Source: Zygnema cylindricum
Taxonomy: Eukaryota > Streptophyta > Zygnematophyceae > Zygnematales > Zygnemataceae
Reading direction: 5' to 3'
NCBI GenBank assembly: GCA_037447655.1
Contig: JBBHKE010000248.1
Location: forward strand, 475,382 to 539,381
Length of the DNA stretch: 64,000 nucleotides
The notes beneath the pieces were generated by a model. The model was not told the origin of the DNA, did no database searches, and saw only the letters and a program-made list of their open reading frames with translations. Positions 19,871 to 29,632 of the stretch are shown in pieces. The translations under genes and the position numbers were made by a program. Position 1 is the stretch's first letter; each line of letters opens with the position of its first letter.

Positions 19871-20204
19871 GACAGTCGAAAACTAAAGGCAGCAGAGCTT
19901 AACTGGGCCACCCATAAAAAAGAGACAATTGCGATCATCAATGCGTTGGAGCTTTGGAAATGTTACGTCCAGGGAAAACGGATCACAATTATCACGGATA
20001 ACCACGCCCTACAATATCTGCTAACCCAACCGAAGTTGTCTAAGAAACAAGTGCGATGGATTACGTTTCTTCAGACCTTTGGACCGGAATTTGTCATCGA
20101 GCATATGCCGGGCAAGACGAACCTGGCGGATGCGCTGCTCAAGAATACCCAAAGTCGCTGCGCCGGTAGCGGAGCAATGACCGCAAGCATCGCAGCATAT
20201 AAAC
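19871..20204 (+). pseudogene. Gypsy RNase H domain
   Basis: After the solo LTR the frame continues with SRKLKAAELNWATHKKETIA, then LWKCYVQGKRITIITDNHAL and FVIEHMPGKTNLADALL. This is the Ty3/Gypsy RNase H pattern, including the TDNHAL aspartate. The frame shifts near 20200 before the integrase. Confidence 0.8.
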
Positions 20205-21302
20205 GTGAACTCTATGAAAGAGAACACCGCAGCGTCGACCGCAGCGCAAGATCCGAAACTCAGCGTAGTCACCAGTACAGTGCAAGTGGACGAACATTGG
20301 TTAAGTAGGATAAAGGCCGTCTACGGAAACGATGACACACTAAAGGAACTCATTAAACGGAAGGTACTAATACGAACGGCCAACAGTATGTGGCGGTACA
20401 GACCGAGTAAAACAATACGACTGTATGTTTTGACAAATATAGAGTTACGTCATACGATTCTTAAAATGAGTCACGATGAGCCGCTCAGTGGACATTTTGG
20501 GCGGGATAAGACGACCGCACGTGTCGCTGAGGCGTAATACTGGCCGAATATGTCTTGCGATATTGCGGAATATGTTTGAACGTGCGACTCTTGTAACAGG
20601 AACAAATCGGAACCAGGGCAACTAGGTCTGTTACAACCCCTTCCTATACCATCTTTTCCTTGGGAAGAGATTTTGATGGATTTTATCGTAGCTCTTCCGC
20701 TGACAAAGGACGGCTACGACTCAATCTTTATCGTCGTGGATTACTTAACGGCAATGTCCCATTTCCTACATATGTCCACCATAGCCACTACACGAGATAT
20801 CGCGGACTTATTCTTTCGGAAGATATTCCGCCATCACGGACTTCCGAAGAGGATCGTCAGCGACCGCGATCGCAAATTCGTGAGCCACTTTTGGCGAAAT
20901 CTGTTTGCGCTGTGTGGCACGCAGCTGGCCGTATCCACAGCTTACCACCCTCAAAGTGATGGTCAGACTGAAAGGGTGAATCGAACTCTGGAGGAAGCGT
21001 TGCGGGTTTATGTCTCGGTGCACGAAACGGATTGGGTGGACCATTTAACGGCGATCAAGGTGGCGTACAACAGTGCGGTGAACTCGTCTACAAATGCTAC
21101 GCCATTCTCAGTGAATGGACGACAACCCACTCTTCCCCAAAACTTATTGGTAGCAGATTGCCATACGCCGACGGCTCTGGATTTTGCCAAAACGCTGCAA
21201 GGAAACCTTGAAAAGGCGACCAAGGCACTACAGTTAGCAAAAGATTGCCAAAAGTCGCAGGCCGACGCTCATTCGAAGGAGGTTGTCTTTGGCGTGGGGT
21301 GA
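20205..21302 (+). pseudogene. Gypsy integrase
   Basis: The HHCC zinc finger is present (HDEPLSGHFGRDKTTARVAE ... CDSCNRNK), with in-frame stops at 20535-20537 and 20577-20579. The catalytic core has the D,D,E triad in MDFIVALP, SDRDRKFVSHFW and DGQTERVNRTLEE. The C-terminal part reaches VVFGVG before a TGA at 21300-21302. The core from 20673 to 21302 is uninterrupted (209 codons). Confidence 0.85.
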
Positions 21303-22059
21303 AAAGTTCGCCTAAATATGCAAACCTCTCCTTGCCGGGTGCCCTCACTAAGAAGTTGGCACCGAAATTCACGCGCCCATTCACAGTTCTTTCCCATGTG
21401 GGCGACGTCGCTAATAAGTTGGATATTCCGAAGGATGGCATATCCATAATGTCTTCCATGTTTCACTCCTTAAGCCATTCCGTGACCCTGATTTGATGTT
21501 TCCTAATCGGCGACAAAATACTCCTTTACCACCCGTTCAGGGTACCTCGGACGAGTATGAGGTGGATGAGATCCTTCAATCGCGCCGCTCTCGCAATTCC
21601 AACTCCATCCAATATTTGGTGCGTTGGAAGGGCTACAGTTCTGATGATGACTCTTGGGTGGACGAGGAGGATCTACATTCCCTTGAGTTGCTGCGCCGAT
21701 TTCAGCAGAGTGCGGACACTCGGCTACACTGGAGGGGCAATCGCAGCAGCCGCAGTAAAGGAGCGAAACGCGGTGTCTCAACCATCGCAATTATATTGGG
21801 GACACGGCAAAGGAACTCAGCGGCAATGTTACCGCACCGCAGGGCTATAGCAGCGCACTCACCGCAGCACAACATGGTTAAGATGCCATCAGAGGATCGC
21901 AACGCCACCGCTGCGCTGACAGGGAAATGCAACGGCGCAATTGTGTTTCACCACGTTGGAAACAACGAACCCTCGGTTCCGCCGCAGCACCGCAACTTTT
22001 TGAATGTTGGACGTTGCGATACCCTTGCACGCTGCGAAGTTCGCAAAGTCCAGAAGTGA
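21303..22059 (+). pseudogene. Gypsy integrase tail and chromodomain
   Basis: After a frameshift the integrase tail reads SLPGALTKKLAPKFTRPFTV and KLDIPKDG. From 21493 a second frame carries a chromodomain: [30 protein letters not shown] and [11 protein letters not shown]. This places the element among the chromoviruses, whose chromodomains steer integration toward particular chromatin. The frame continues to 22059 with an unrecognised tail. Confidence 0.85.
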
Positions 22060-22199
22060 AACCCTCAACCCTCGTTGATAAAGCCGCCATCCACCCTCGC
22101 GACAAACCTAGTCTCGGCAGCTTAGAAATTGCTTTCCTCCGCATAGTCAGTTTGCCTTCACTTCTGGAATTACCAGAATTGTCTTGTACAGTGGTATCT

Positions 22200-22484
22200 A
22201 TGGCGTCGTCGTCCTCTCCACCACCAAAAAACAGCAGACTTGTAAGAGTGGGGCAAGAAGATGTGACCCGTCCCCAGAGATTATTAATGGCGGCGGAGGC
22301 CATGGTAGAGGGGGACCGGAGAAGAGAGGTAGAAGCGGAGCCGGAACCAGAAAAAACCGCCAGTAGCGAGGCAGGGCCGGCAGAGACTAGTGGAGGGGAG
22401 GGGTTAAAAAACTCACAGGACCCCAAATACACCCCAACTCGAGAAGGGGATCAACAATATAAGGAGGATCATGAGCTCTCGGAG
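22200..22484 (+). CDS. Hypothetical open frame running into an assembly gap
   Basis: An ATG at 22200-22202 starts a frame that stays open to the gap at 22485. It begins with a Ser/Pro-rich stretch (MASSSSPPPKNSRLVRV), followed by a Glu/Ala-rich low-complexity part. The ATG is preceded by CAGTGGTATCT, whose TGGTATC recalls a primer-binding site, so this could be the gag start of another retroelement. Only seven bases match and no LTR is recognised upstream. A host gene fragment is equally possible. Confidence 0.3.
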
Positions 22485-22494
22485 NNNNNNNNNN
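22485..22494. other. Assembly gap (10 N)
   Basis: Ten unknown bases. The real size is unknown, and features on either side may not be contiguous. Confidence 0.99.
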
Positions 22495-24608
22495 CTACTG
22501 TACGGTAGATTTGTGTCGGCGGTTCTCGTTGGTAGTTGATTCGGACGACTCATCAGGATATAGTGCTGTAGTGTTTTAAACATGGGACGCGTTCACCGAC
22601 CTATAAGGAGATCCGGGATACTTGAACGGTTCATATCTCTGTGTTACGTTTCCTGTAAATATTCCTGTACTACTGTAGGTTTGAACTTTTCGATGCATAC
22701 AGAAAAGTAAAAGTACATTTATGATTGGTCGCTCTTGCGCCAGATCGTTTCACCGGCACAGACCACTTTTTCATAAGATGTCGGTGGGCAAAAAGGAGAC
22801 AAAGGCAATTTTCCGACATTCGGGGAACGTACCAACTGCCAAGCTCGTGCAAGAATCAGAAGGAGCATGACACGTGGCATGGTTATCCTTCATGTCGGTG
22901 GACTGCTTGGTGTCCGGCAGCAGGATAACGGTTATTTGTCGTGTAGCTTTTTTTTTTTTAGTCCCAACAAGATTCTGCTTTTATTCTGTTTGATTGTGCA
23001 ACTTTTTTTTTTGTTACGATTATCGGTCAGCTTTACCGTCATACGCCCAAAGATGGTAAAAAGAAATCGTTTTTAGAGATCTTTCATTTGATACCATTAT
23101 TGACGTTTTTCATTGCAAGAATTGTGAGATAGACGCGGTAGCGGGAGAGGGAGAGAGAGAGAGGCGCTTTCACCGACTTCGATTTTGTGAAATTGCGTCC
23201 TTTGGTCGAGACCCCTCCACGACTCCTGTACGGAAAAAAACGCACGGAAAAGAGTCACGCACAAGCAAGAAACGGTTAGTGGATTTTTTTTAAGCGCTCC
23301 GCGCACAAAAAATTTCGAATTCTTCTGATGCATGGGACATCATCTGCCTATTCGCTCACATCATGGAACTTTATTTAAAATCACCGCGCGAGGTGATTTT
23401 ATATAAAGTTTCAAGGTAACGCAACTTGTACCGTTGTTATTTCAATTTTTGGTATGGTTGCAGATTTTCTCATTTTAGCACATGGGAAAGTGCCCTGAGA
23501 GGGGGAAAATTAAGTTTGAATAGAAAATATATGTTGATGTCAATTTAATAATGATGGTTCGCTGATAGTATTATTTAATTTGGTCGCGCGTCACGTCGCG
23601 CATTTTGTTTGGTTAGTACATTTCCATATGTACGTTGGGTTTCGTGTTTACAGTTCAAGTTGAACTCTTCGTACAACAATTTTAGTTTCGAGTAGCTCCG
23701 ATTTGCCTCATTTATTATTGTGTATTGTGGAGCTCGTACTTTTGGTACTTGTTAGATACATTGTTGTGAATCAGGGAGTCCGCGGATGTTGTTGAAGTAT
23801 TGGTTGGCAGTGCACGATTCGATTTCTCGTTTAGTAAAATATTAGTGTTGGCGTCTTGGCAGTACTTCTCGTACGACCGATTCTGTTGCGTTTTGTTTTG
23901 CATTTTTTAGAGATTTTGGCTTATAGACAGCGTAGTACACACAGGCTCTACCGGCCACTTTTGTGTTGCTTTGTATTAGTTATATTTTCCGCATTGTTTT
24001 TGATCTTCTGCATTGCATTGATTTGTGCGATAAATTGAGTGTGAGAGAGTGAGAGAATTATCTTTTGTAGGAGGGAAATATTATATTTTTTTGTATTTCT
24101 AAAAAAAATCACTAAATATAAGACTTTTGGCGGAATTCTCTTTTGTTTATGAAATGTTTATGCTTTCACAGTTGTGAATTGTTTTATCTGTGATCCTTTC
24201 TCAAAGAAGACGAAGTATGTTCAAACATGGATCAGTTTACAATCAACTTTGCATGGCGTTGGTGCGACACTTGTAAATGCAACAAGTTTATTGTACAGTT
24301 TGTTTAGAATTCAATATTGACGGATTCCGTGTTAACCAGGGTGATTTTTAGCGTTTGTACTAAAATACAACCGTATTGAACATGGAGCTCTTGTCCGTCC
24401 CAAGACGACCAACCCATAAATATCGGTTGGTGCCGGAAGAGATTTACCGTGCAATTATTTTATGTCATGTTCCTAAAACAATTCACATGGCTATTACCCG
24501 TGGAAGTGGGACAAGAGATTTGGGTTTGAATCTTGTAAATTACAAACACTACAAGTTCATTTTACAATTTGATTGAATTAAATATTGACAAGTTTTGCAC
24601 TAGCAAGG
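22495..24608. other. Intergenic, no gene recognised
   Basis: AT-leaning sequence with short unrelated open frames. A purine run lies near 23140-23165. A near-perfect 19-bp hairpin lies at 23367-23410 (AACTTTATTTAAAATCACC, loop GCGCGA, one mismatch). No conserved domain, LTR pair or splice pattern is visible. Confidence 0.5.
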
Positions 24609-24833
24609 GGTGGCATTTACGGTACACCGCTAATCGTTATTAGTGTTGAAGTTATCTTCACCTTTTAAAACATATTTGCTTCGTGCACACATGTCGGATT
24701 GTCAATCTGATGGTTTCTTTTTGAAGCCAAGATTCTCACCTTCTTATTGGCGGTGTCCGATTGACAATCTGACAAGTGTGCACAGAGAAAAGATGTTTTT
24801 AGTGGCAAAAATGTGTTAACACTAATAACGATT
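24609..24833. mobile_element. Fold-back (MITE-like) element, left part
   Basis: Nested inverted repeats span this segment. AATCGTTATTAGTGTT near 24633 faces AACACTAATAACGATT at 24818-24833, and GTGCACACATGTCGGATTGT near 24683 faces its near-complement at 24757-24783. The outer arm TACGGTACACCGCTAATCG continues on the far side of the Copia insertion as CGATTAACGGTGTA at 34754. The Copia element therefore landed in the right arm. No transposase is present. Confidence 0.6.
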
Positions 24834-25718
24834 TGTTGAAAAGAGGTAATTAATAGTTCACTTCTCTATTTTAGTTTTACTTTAAAGAAAGAAAGTAAGG
24901 ATCAAAGGCACGCCATGGCTGCCGCAATATTTAGAAAGTGGCAGATTTTGAAGTAGAGAATATTTTACTAAAATGTTGCCTAAGTCCAGATTTGAACCTG
25001 GGTCTGTGAATTCTAATTGTCGTACGTCTTAACCACTAATGCGTTATCGAAACGATACACGTGACGGGTTTCTAAGATTTACAAACATTAACGCAACAGC
25101 TAATTAACAACAGACTAACCAAAAGGAGCAATTCATGCATGTACGCGAATCTGAACCGTGTAAAATATGTTTTGATCGGACGGCCGGCATTATAGCCGCC
25201 ACGCGAAGTGAGCTTTTGGCGACATACGGAGATAGCGTCACGCGGTGCCACGTGGCGCCACATTATTTGATAACGGAGAAGATGGGAGGAGGAACCATGG
25301 CTTCCGATTTGACAGGTGTCACCTTGTAGACCTTGTCGTACAATGGTCGTACAATAAGTACATCGCCCATTGTACCTTCTTCTACTATAAGTGTTCCTAT
25401 TGGACTAGGGTTTAGTAGTAGGTAGTCGTGAGTAGGCAGACCAAGACTTAGTAATATTTAGGTACCTCTCTCTAAGAGAGCTTGTAACTATAAAGGTCAT
25501 CTTTGACCAGCCATAACTTACTGCTCAGGGGAGCAAATTCAGTGATTCTTTTTGCGTTTGACTCAAGGGAGTCTTGTCCTCACAGGGGTGAGAGTGGTCA
25601 GAATATTTGTGTGCCTGGGCGGCGCTTATTCAGCGGGAAAGTAGAAGGGGCAAATATTATCCTAAAGGCTTTACATAGGCTGCTCATTCTTTGGGTCAAT
25701 GGAGACCACAGAATTGCA
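24834..25718 (+). repeat. 5' LTR of Copia element B
   Basis: 885 bp. It carries the tRNA-like module on the minus strand near 24975-25045, and the gag start codon at 25699 in its last 20 nt. It pairs with 33866-34753. Confidence 0.92.
24975..25045 (-). other. tRNA-like module in LTR (antisense)
   Basis: On the minus strand the order is TAACGCATTAGTGGTTAAGA (D-arm / A-box-like), then after about 30 nt CCAGGTTCAAATCTGG, a TΨC-like arm. GGTTCAAATCT lies at 24989-24999. It matches most of the B-box consensus and has the spacing of a tRNA-derived promoter. The 3' LTR repeats it near 34014-34084. Confidence 0.5.
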
Positions 25719-25911
25719 GGTTATGGGCCCACCCTCTAGGGTGCCCATATTTGATGGATCCGACATTCATTATTGGGAAATGATGATGGAGGGAGAACTA
25801 TTTGAGAAGCATCTATGGGGCATAGTGTCTGGACAAAATCGATGCCCACCTCCACCTGGGTTTGGAGGGACACGTTTTTCTGGCACCTACGCCTCTACAG
25901 TTGGTAGAACA
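25699..25911 (+). pseudogene. Copia B gag, N-terminal 71 codons (cut by insertion)
   Basis: ATG 25699 lies in the LTR, and the frame crosses the primer-binding site. It shows the Copia gag pattern (VPIFDGSDIHYWEMMMEG, LWGIVSG). It stops making sense at 25911 where the nested LTR element begins. The same frame resumes in phase at 29633, after the GAACA target copy. Confidence 0.85.
25719..25733 (+). promoter_or_regulatory. Half-tRNA primer-binding site of Copia B
   Basis: GGTTATGGGCCCACC immediately follows the LTR, identical to element A. It is complementary to the anticodon arm of plant initiator tRNA-Met and is translated as part of gag. Confidence 0.75.
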
Positions 25912-27299
25912 TGTTGTTTTGGAAGATTCAGTTTCGTACTTGCGTGCGCGTGTTTTCATGCGTACGTATTTACCGAAATTAATGTGGTGGCACGAATGCA
26001 TTTTCGGGTTAAGGGAGAAGTGAAATTAATTGAAGTTCGACGTACGGAAGTACGAATTGAGTGACGCGAACAAACATATGTAAAAGTACGGTTCGCGTAA
26101 GTGAAATGGACGGCGGATCGCGAAACGATCCGATGTATGATATTCGAAGTATGTAAAATCGTAAAATTGTACGTCGCACGTACGAAACATAATGCGACAG
26201 GTGACATTTATTACATGGGACGCCGCCGGTACAGAGCGTCGTATTTGACAGGTGTACTTTAAGTTGTCCCTTATTGCGACATGCATTTATCGAAAATGAC
26301 GTGTACCTTAAATGCGACAAGGCGCATTTATGACGAAGTACGTGATTTCGGTACGGACAGGATTTGGATCGTACGAATTGATTTCGGCAAGTTGTTCGAG
26401 GTACACGTGGAGGGCGGACGACGTCCGCCGATATTTTCAAGGGATCTCATTATCTTTAATGACGTGTTATTAAGTGGACTGTACATATGCGATGTCGGTT
26501 CACTACGTGGATTTATCTGCAAGTGACTAAGCAAGTTGTCGCTTATGACGCGTATTTTGCGGACGCGTCGGTATAAATATTTGAAACAACATTGTTTTGT
26601 CTTACGTGAATTAATATGTTAGTGTTGATTATTACAGTTTCTATTTAGGTGGTCAATTAGGGTTTCGGTATATTAATTTGTGTGTATGCAGTGTTGTACT
26701 TGCAGACAAGTGTACTCTTATGATTGGTCGACTGTCAGGTGTACACTTACAGTTAGGATTATTTGTCGTAATAGGTTCTCATGATATAATACTACTTAGT
26801 GGAAGGTACGTTGGCTATTTTGACATGTAGCAATTCGTTCACAGCTCACAAGTGTATATATAGCAATGAGCTTTGTTAGAAATTAATCATCAATGCTGGT
26901 TAGTAAAGTGGGGACCGAAGATGTAAACTTTTAGGGTTGCCGATTAGGTCATGCATTTGAGTAATATGTTTATTGATATACTTTTGTTTATCTAATGTTT
27001 ATGTGAGATTGCGCTCTTTTTGTTATTATTTATTTATGTTATTTTATGTTTGTTTGATATGCATTATTTATGCATTTGTCCTAGGGTTTGCTTATGTTGA
27101 TTATTCCATCAAACCTTAGATGTTGTCATAGGGTTTATTTATGTTGATTATTCCATGAAACCCTAAATGTTGTTTGTTGCGTCTGTGTACGCATATGGAG
27201 GATGCATTTCATATGATTGTTTGTCGACCTATTTTTGCTTAGCTTCTTGCATGATAGTTTGGGTCGCTTCTGCGGTCTATTTTAGACCAAAGAACAACA
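25912..27299 (+). repeat. 5' LTR of nested non-autonomous element
   Basis: 1,388 bp and rich in GTACG/CGTAC words. It contains two strong hairpins: CGGATCG-CGAAA-CGATCCG near 26112 and GGCGGAC-GAC-GTCCGCC near 26413. It differs from the 3' LTR at roughly 20-25 positions by eye, mostly C/T or G/A. Confidence 0.9.
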
Positions 27300-27313
27300 G
27301 GTTATGGGCCCAC
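27300..27313 (+). promoter_or_regulatory. Half-tRNA primer-binding site of nested element
   Basis: GGTTATGGGCCCAC directly abuts the LTR. It is the same anticodon-arm complement used by Copia elements A and B. This links the non-autonomous element to the same priming mechanism. Confidence 0.7.
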
Positions 27314-28239
27314 ACCCCATCTATCATATGTTAGATTAAGTCGAGATAGGTTTGTGTCACACGCATTGTAGCGGGTTAATTTTGTTCTTGCTGGTTGTAT
27401 TGCAGTAATGGTGTCTGTGTACCCATGAGATCGGCCTTATCATAGTGTTGGTATGTGCCGAGTTTAATCTTGCATCGCCCCAAGGGTTAACTTAGTGACA
27501 GTGCCGAAATGACTACCCTCAATGAAAATTATTTATTTTGAGAAATGATATTTTATTTTTGGAAAAATACATGTTTATTTTTTGATAAAGCATTTCGAAA
27601 CGTGGAGATTTGACGTTTGATGGAGAGATGTGGAAGGTGGAGATTGGACGTTTGGGGGAGAGAGATCTGGAAAGTGGAGTTGTGACATGTGGTAGAGATA
27701 TCCAAATATTGTGGATCGATGATTGTTGAAAATTGGATTTGTAATGTAGATTTTGAGTTGTTGGAAATTTTTGGGAAATGTGACATTATTAGAATTTTTG
27801 GGAAAATACTATTTGTTAAATGTATTTTTAATGGGAAATTTTGGGATCAGATTATTAAATGAAAAAGAAAAAGAAAAAAAAAATTTTTGAAATCTAGATT
27901 TGATATGGTTGAGGTATAAATTGTGAGTTGGGTTATATTATTAGTGTAATCCTTTAGTTTTAATTTTAGTTGACTTGAGATAGAATTGTGGGAAGTAGAT
28001 TCAGATTTAGATATTGGTGAGAAAAAGAAAAATTGTTGTAATTGAAAATTGAAAATATATATATTATGTATTATGAAATCTGGATGGTATATGGAGGCAG
28101 CGGAAGCGTTGGTGGAACAAGTGGAAATTTCTGTCGGAGGCATTTGGGCGGATTCAGATGGAGGAGACAGCAGCTGATGGCATGTGTGACAACTGGTGAC
28201 GTGGCTCCATGGATTTACAAAACTAAATCTTCGGGGGAG
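27314..28239 (+). other. Non-coding interior of nested element
   Basis: AT-rich with many stops in all frames. No gag, protease, integrase, RT or RNase H motif is seen. It ends in CTTCGGGGGAG, a polypurine tract, directly before the 3' LTR. Confidence 0.75.
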
Positions 28240-29627
28240 TGTTTTTTTGGAAGATTCAGTTTCGTACTTGCGTGCGCGTGTTTTCGTGCGTACGTATTTA
28301 CCGAAATTAATGTGGTGGCACGAATGCATTTTCGGGTTAAGGGAGAAGTGAAATTAATTGAAGTTCGACGTACGGAAGTACGAATTGAGTGACGCGAACA
28401 AACATATGTAAAAGTACGGTTCGTGTAAGTGAAATGGACGGCGGATCGCGAAACGATCCGATGTATGATATTCGAAGTATGTAAAATCGTAAAATTGTAC
28501 GTCGCACGTACGAAACATAATGCGACAGGTGACATTTATTACATGGGACGCCGCCCGTACGGAGCGTCGTATTTGACAGGTGTACTTTAAGTTGTCGCTT
28601 ATTGCGACATGCATTTATCGAAAATGACGTGTACCTTAAATGCGACAAGGCGCATTTATGACGAAGTACGTGATTTCGGTACGGACAGGATTTGGATCGT
28701 ACGAATTGATTTCGGCAAGTTGTTCGAGGTACACGTGGAGGGCGGACGACGTCCGCCGATATTTTCAAGGGATCTCATTATCTTTAATGACGTGTTATTA
28801 AGTGGACCGTACATATGCGATGTCGGTTCACTACGTGGATTTATCTGCAAGTGACTAAGCAAGTTGTCGCTTATGACGTGTATTTTGCGGACACGTCGGT
28901 ATAAATATTTGAAACAACATTGTTTTGTCTTACGTGAATTAATATGTTAGTGTTGATTATTACAGTTTCTATTTAGGTGGTCAATTAGGGTTTCGGTATA
29001 TTAATTTGTGTGTATGCAGTGTCGTACTTGCAGACAAGTGTACTCTTATGATTGGTCGACTCTCAGGTGTACACTTATAGTTAAGATTATTTGTCGTAAT
29101 AGGTTCTCATGATATAATACTACTTAGTGGAAGGTACGTTGGCTATTTTGACATGTAGCAATTCGTTCACAGCTCACAAGTGTATATATAGGAATGAGCT
29201 TTGTTAGAAATTAATCATCAATGCTGGTTAGTAAAGTGGGGACCGAAGATGAAAACTTTTAGGGTTGCCGATTAGGTCATGCATTTGAGTAATATGTTTA
29301 TTGATATACTTTTGTTTATCTAATGTTTATGTGAGATTGCACTCTTTTTGTTATTATTTATTTATGTTATTTTATGTTTGTTTGATATGCATTATTTATG
29401 CATTTGTCCTAGGGTTTGCTTATGTTGATTATTCCATCAAATCTTAGATGTTGTCATAGGGTTTATTTATGTTGATTATTCCATGAAACCCTAAATGTTG
29501 TTTGTTGCGACTGTGTACGCATATGGAGGATGCATTTCATATGATTGTTCGTCGACCTATTTTTGCTTAACTTCTTGCATGATAGTTTGGGTCGCTTCTG
29601 CGGTCTATTTTAGACCAAAGAACAACA
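28240..29627 (+). repeat. 3' LTR of nested non-autonomous element
   Basis: 1,388 bp, paired with 25912-27299. Its last 130 bp happen to be open in the gag frame, so the Copia B open frame appears to start at 29495 inside this LTR. That apparent N-terminus is an insertion artefact. Confidence 0.9.
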
Positions 29628-29632
29628 GAACA

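Larger units (their letters stand above)
9217..22059 (+). mobile_element. Ty3/Gypsy chromovirus, interrupted by two LTR insertions
   Basis: Gag, protease, RT, RNase H, integrase and a C-terminal chromodomain appear in Ty3/Gypsy order on the plus strand. The RT is split by a full Copia element (11525-17930, GCTCG duplicated). The RNase H region is split by a solo LTR (18663-19865, CCTAC duplicated). Once these 7.6 kb are discounted, the element occupies about 5.2 kb. It is inactive, with stops at 10085, 11117, 20535 and 20577 and several frameshifts. A 3' LTR is not recognisable. Confidence 0.85.
25912..29627 (+). mobile_element. Non-autonomous LTR element (LARD-like) nested in Copia B gag
   Basis: The element is 3,716 bp with two 1,388-bp LTRs (25912-27299 and 28240-29627) that begin TGTT and end CAACA, flanked by GAACA at 25907-25911 and 29628-29632. 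The 940-bp interior has no retroelement domain. It keeps a primer site of the half-tRNA type at 27300 and a polypurine tract before 28240, so it could be copied only with proteins from another element. Confidence 0.9.

Noticed and set aside
29495-29627. Apparent 45-residue N-terminal extension of the Copia B polyprotein
   Set aside because: It is encoded by the 3' LTR of the nested element. The true gag N-terminus lies at 25699-25911.
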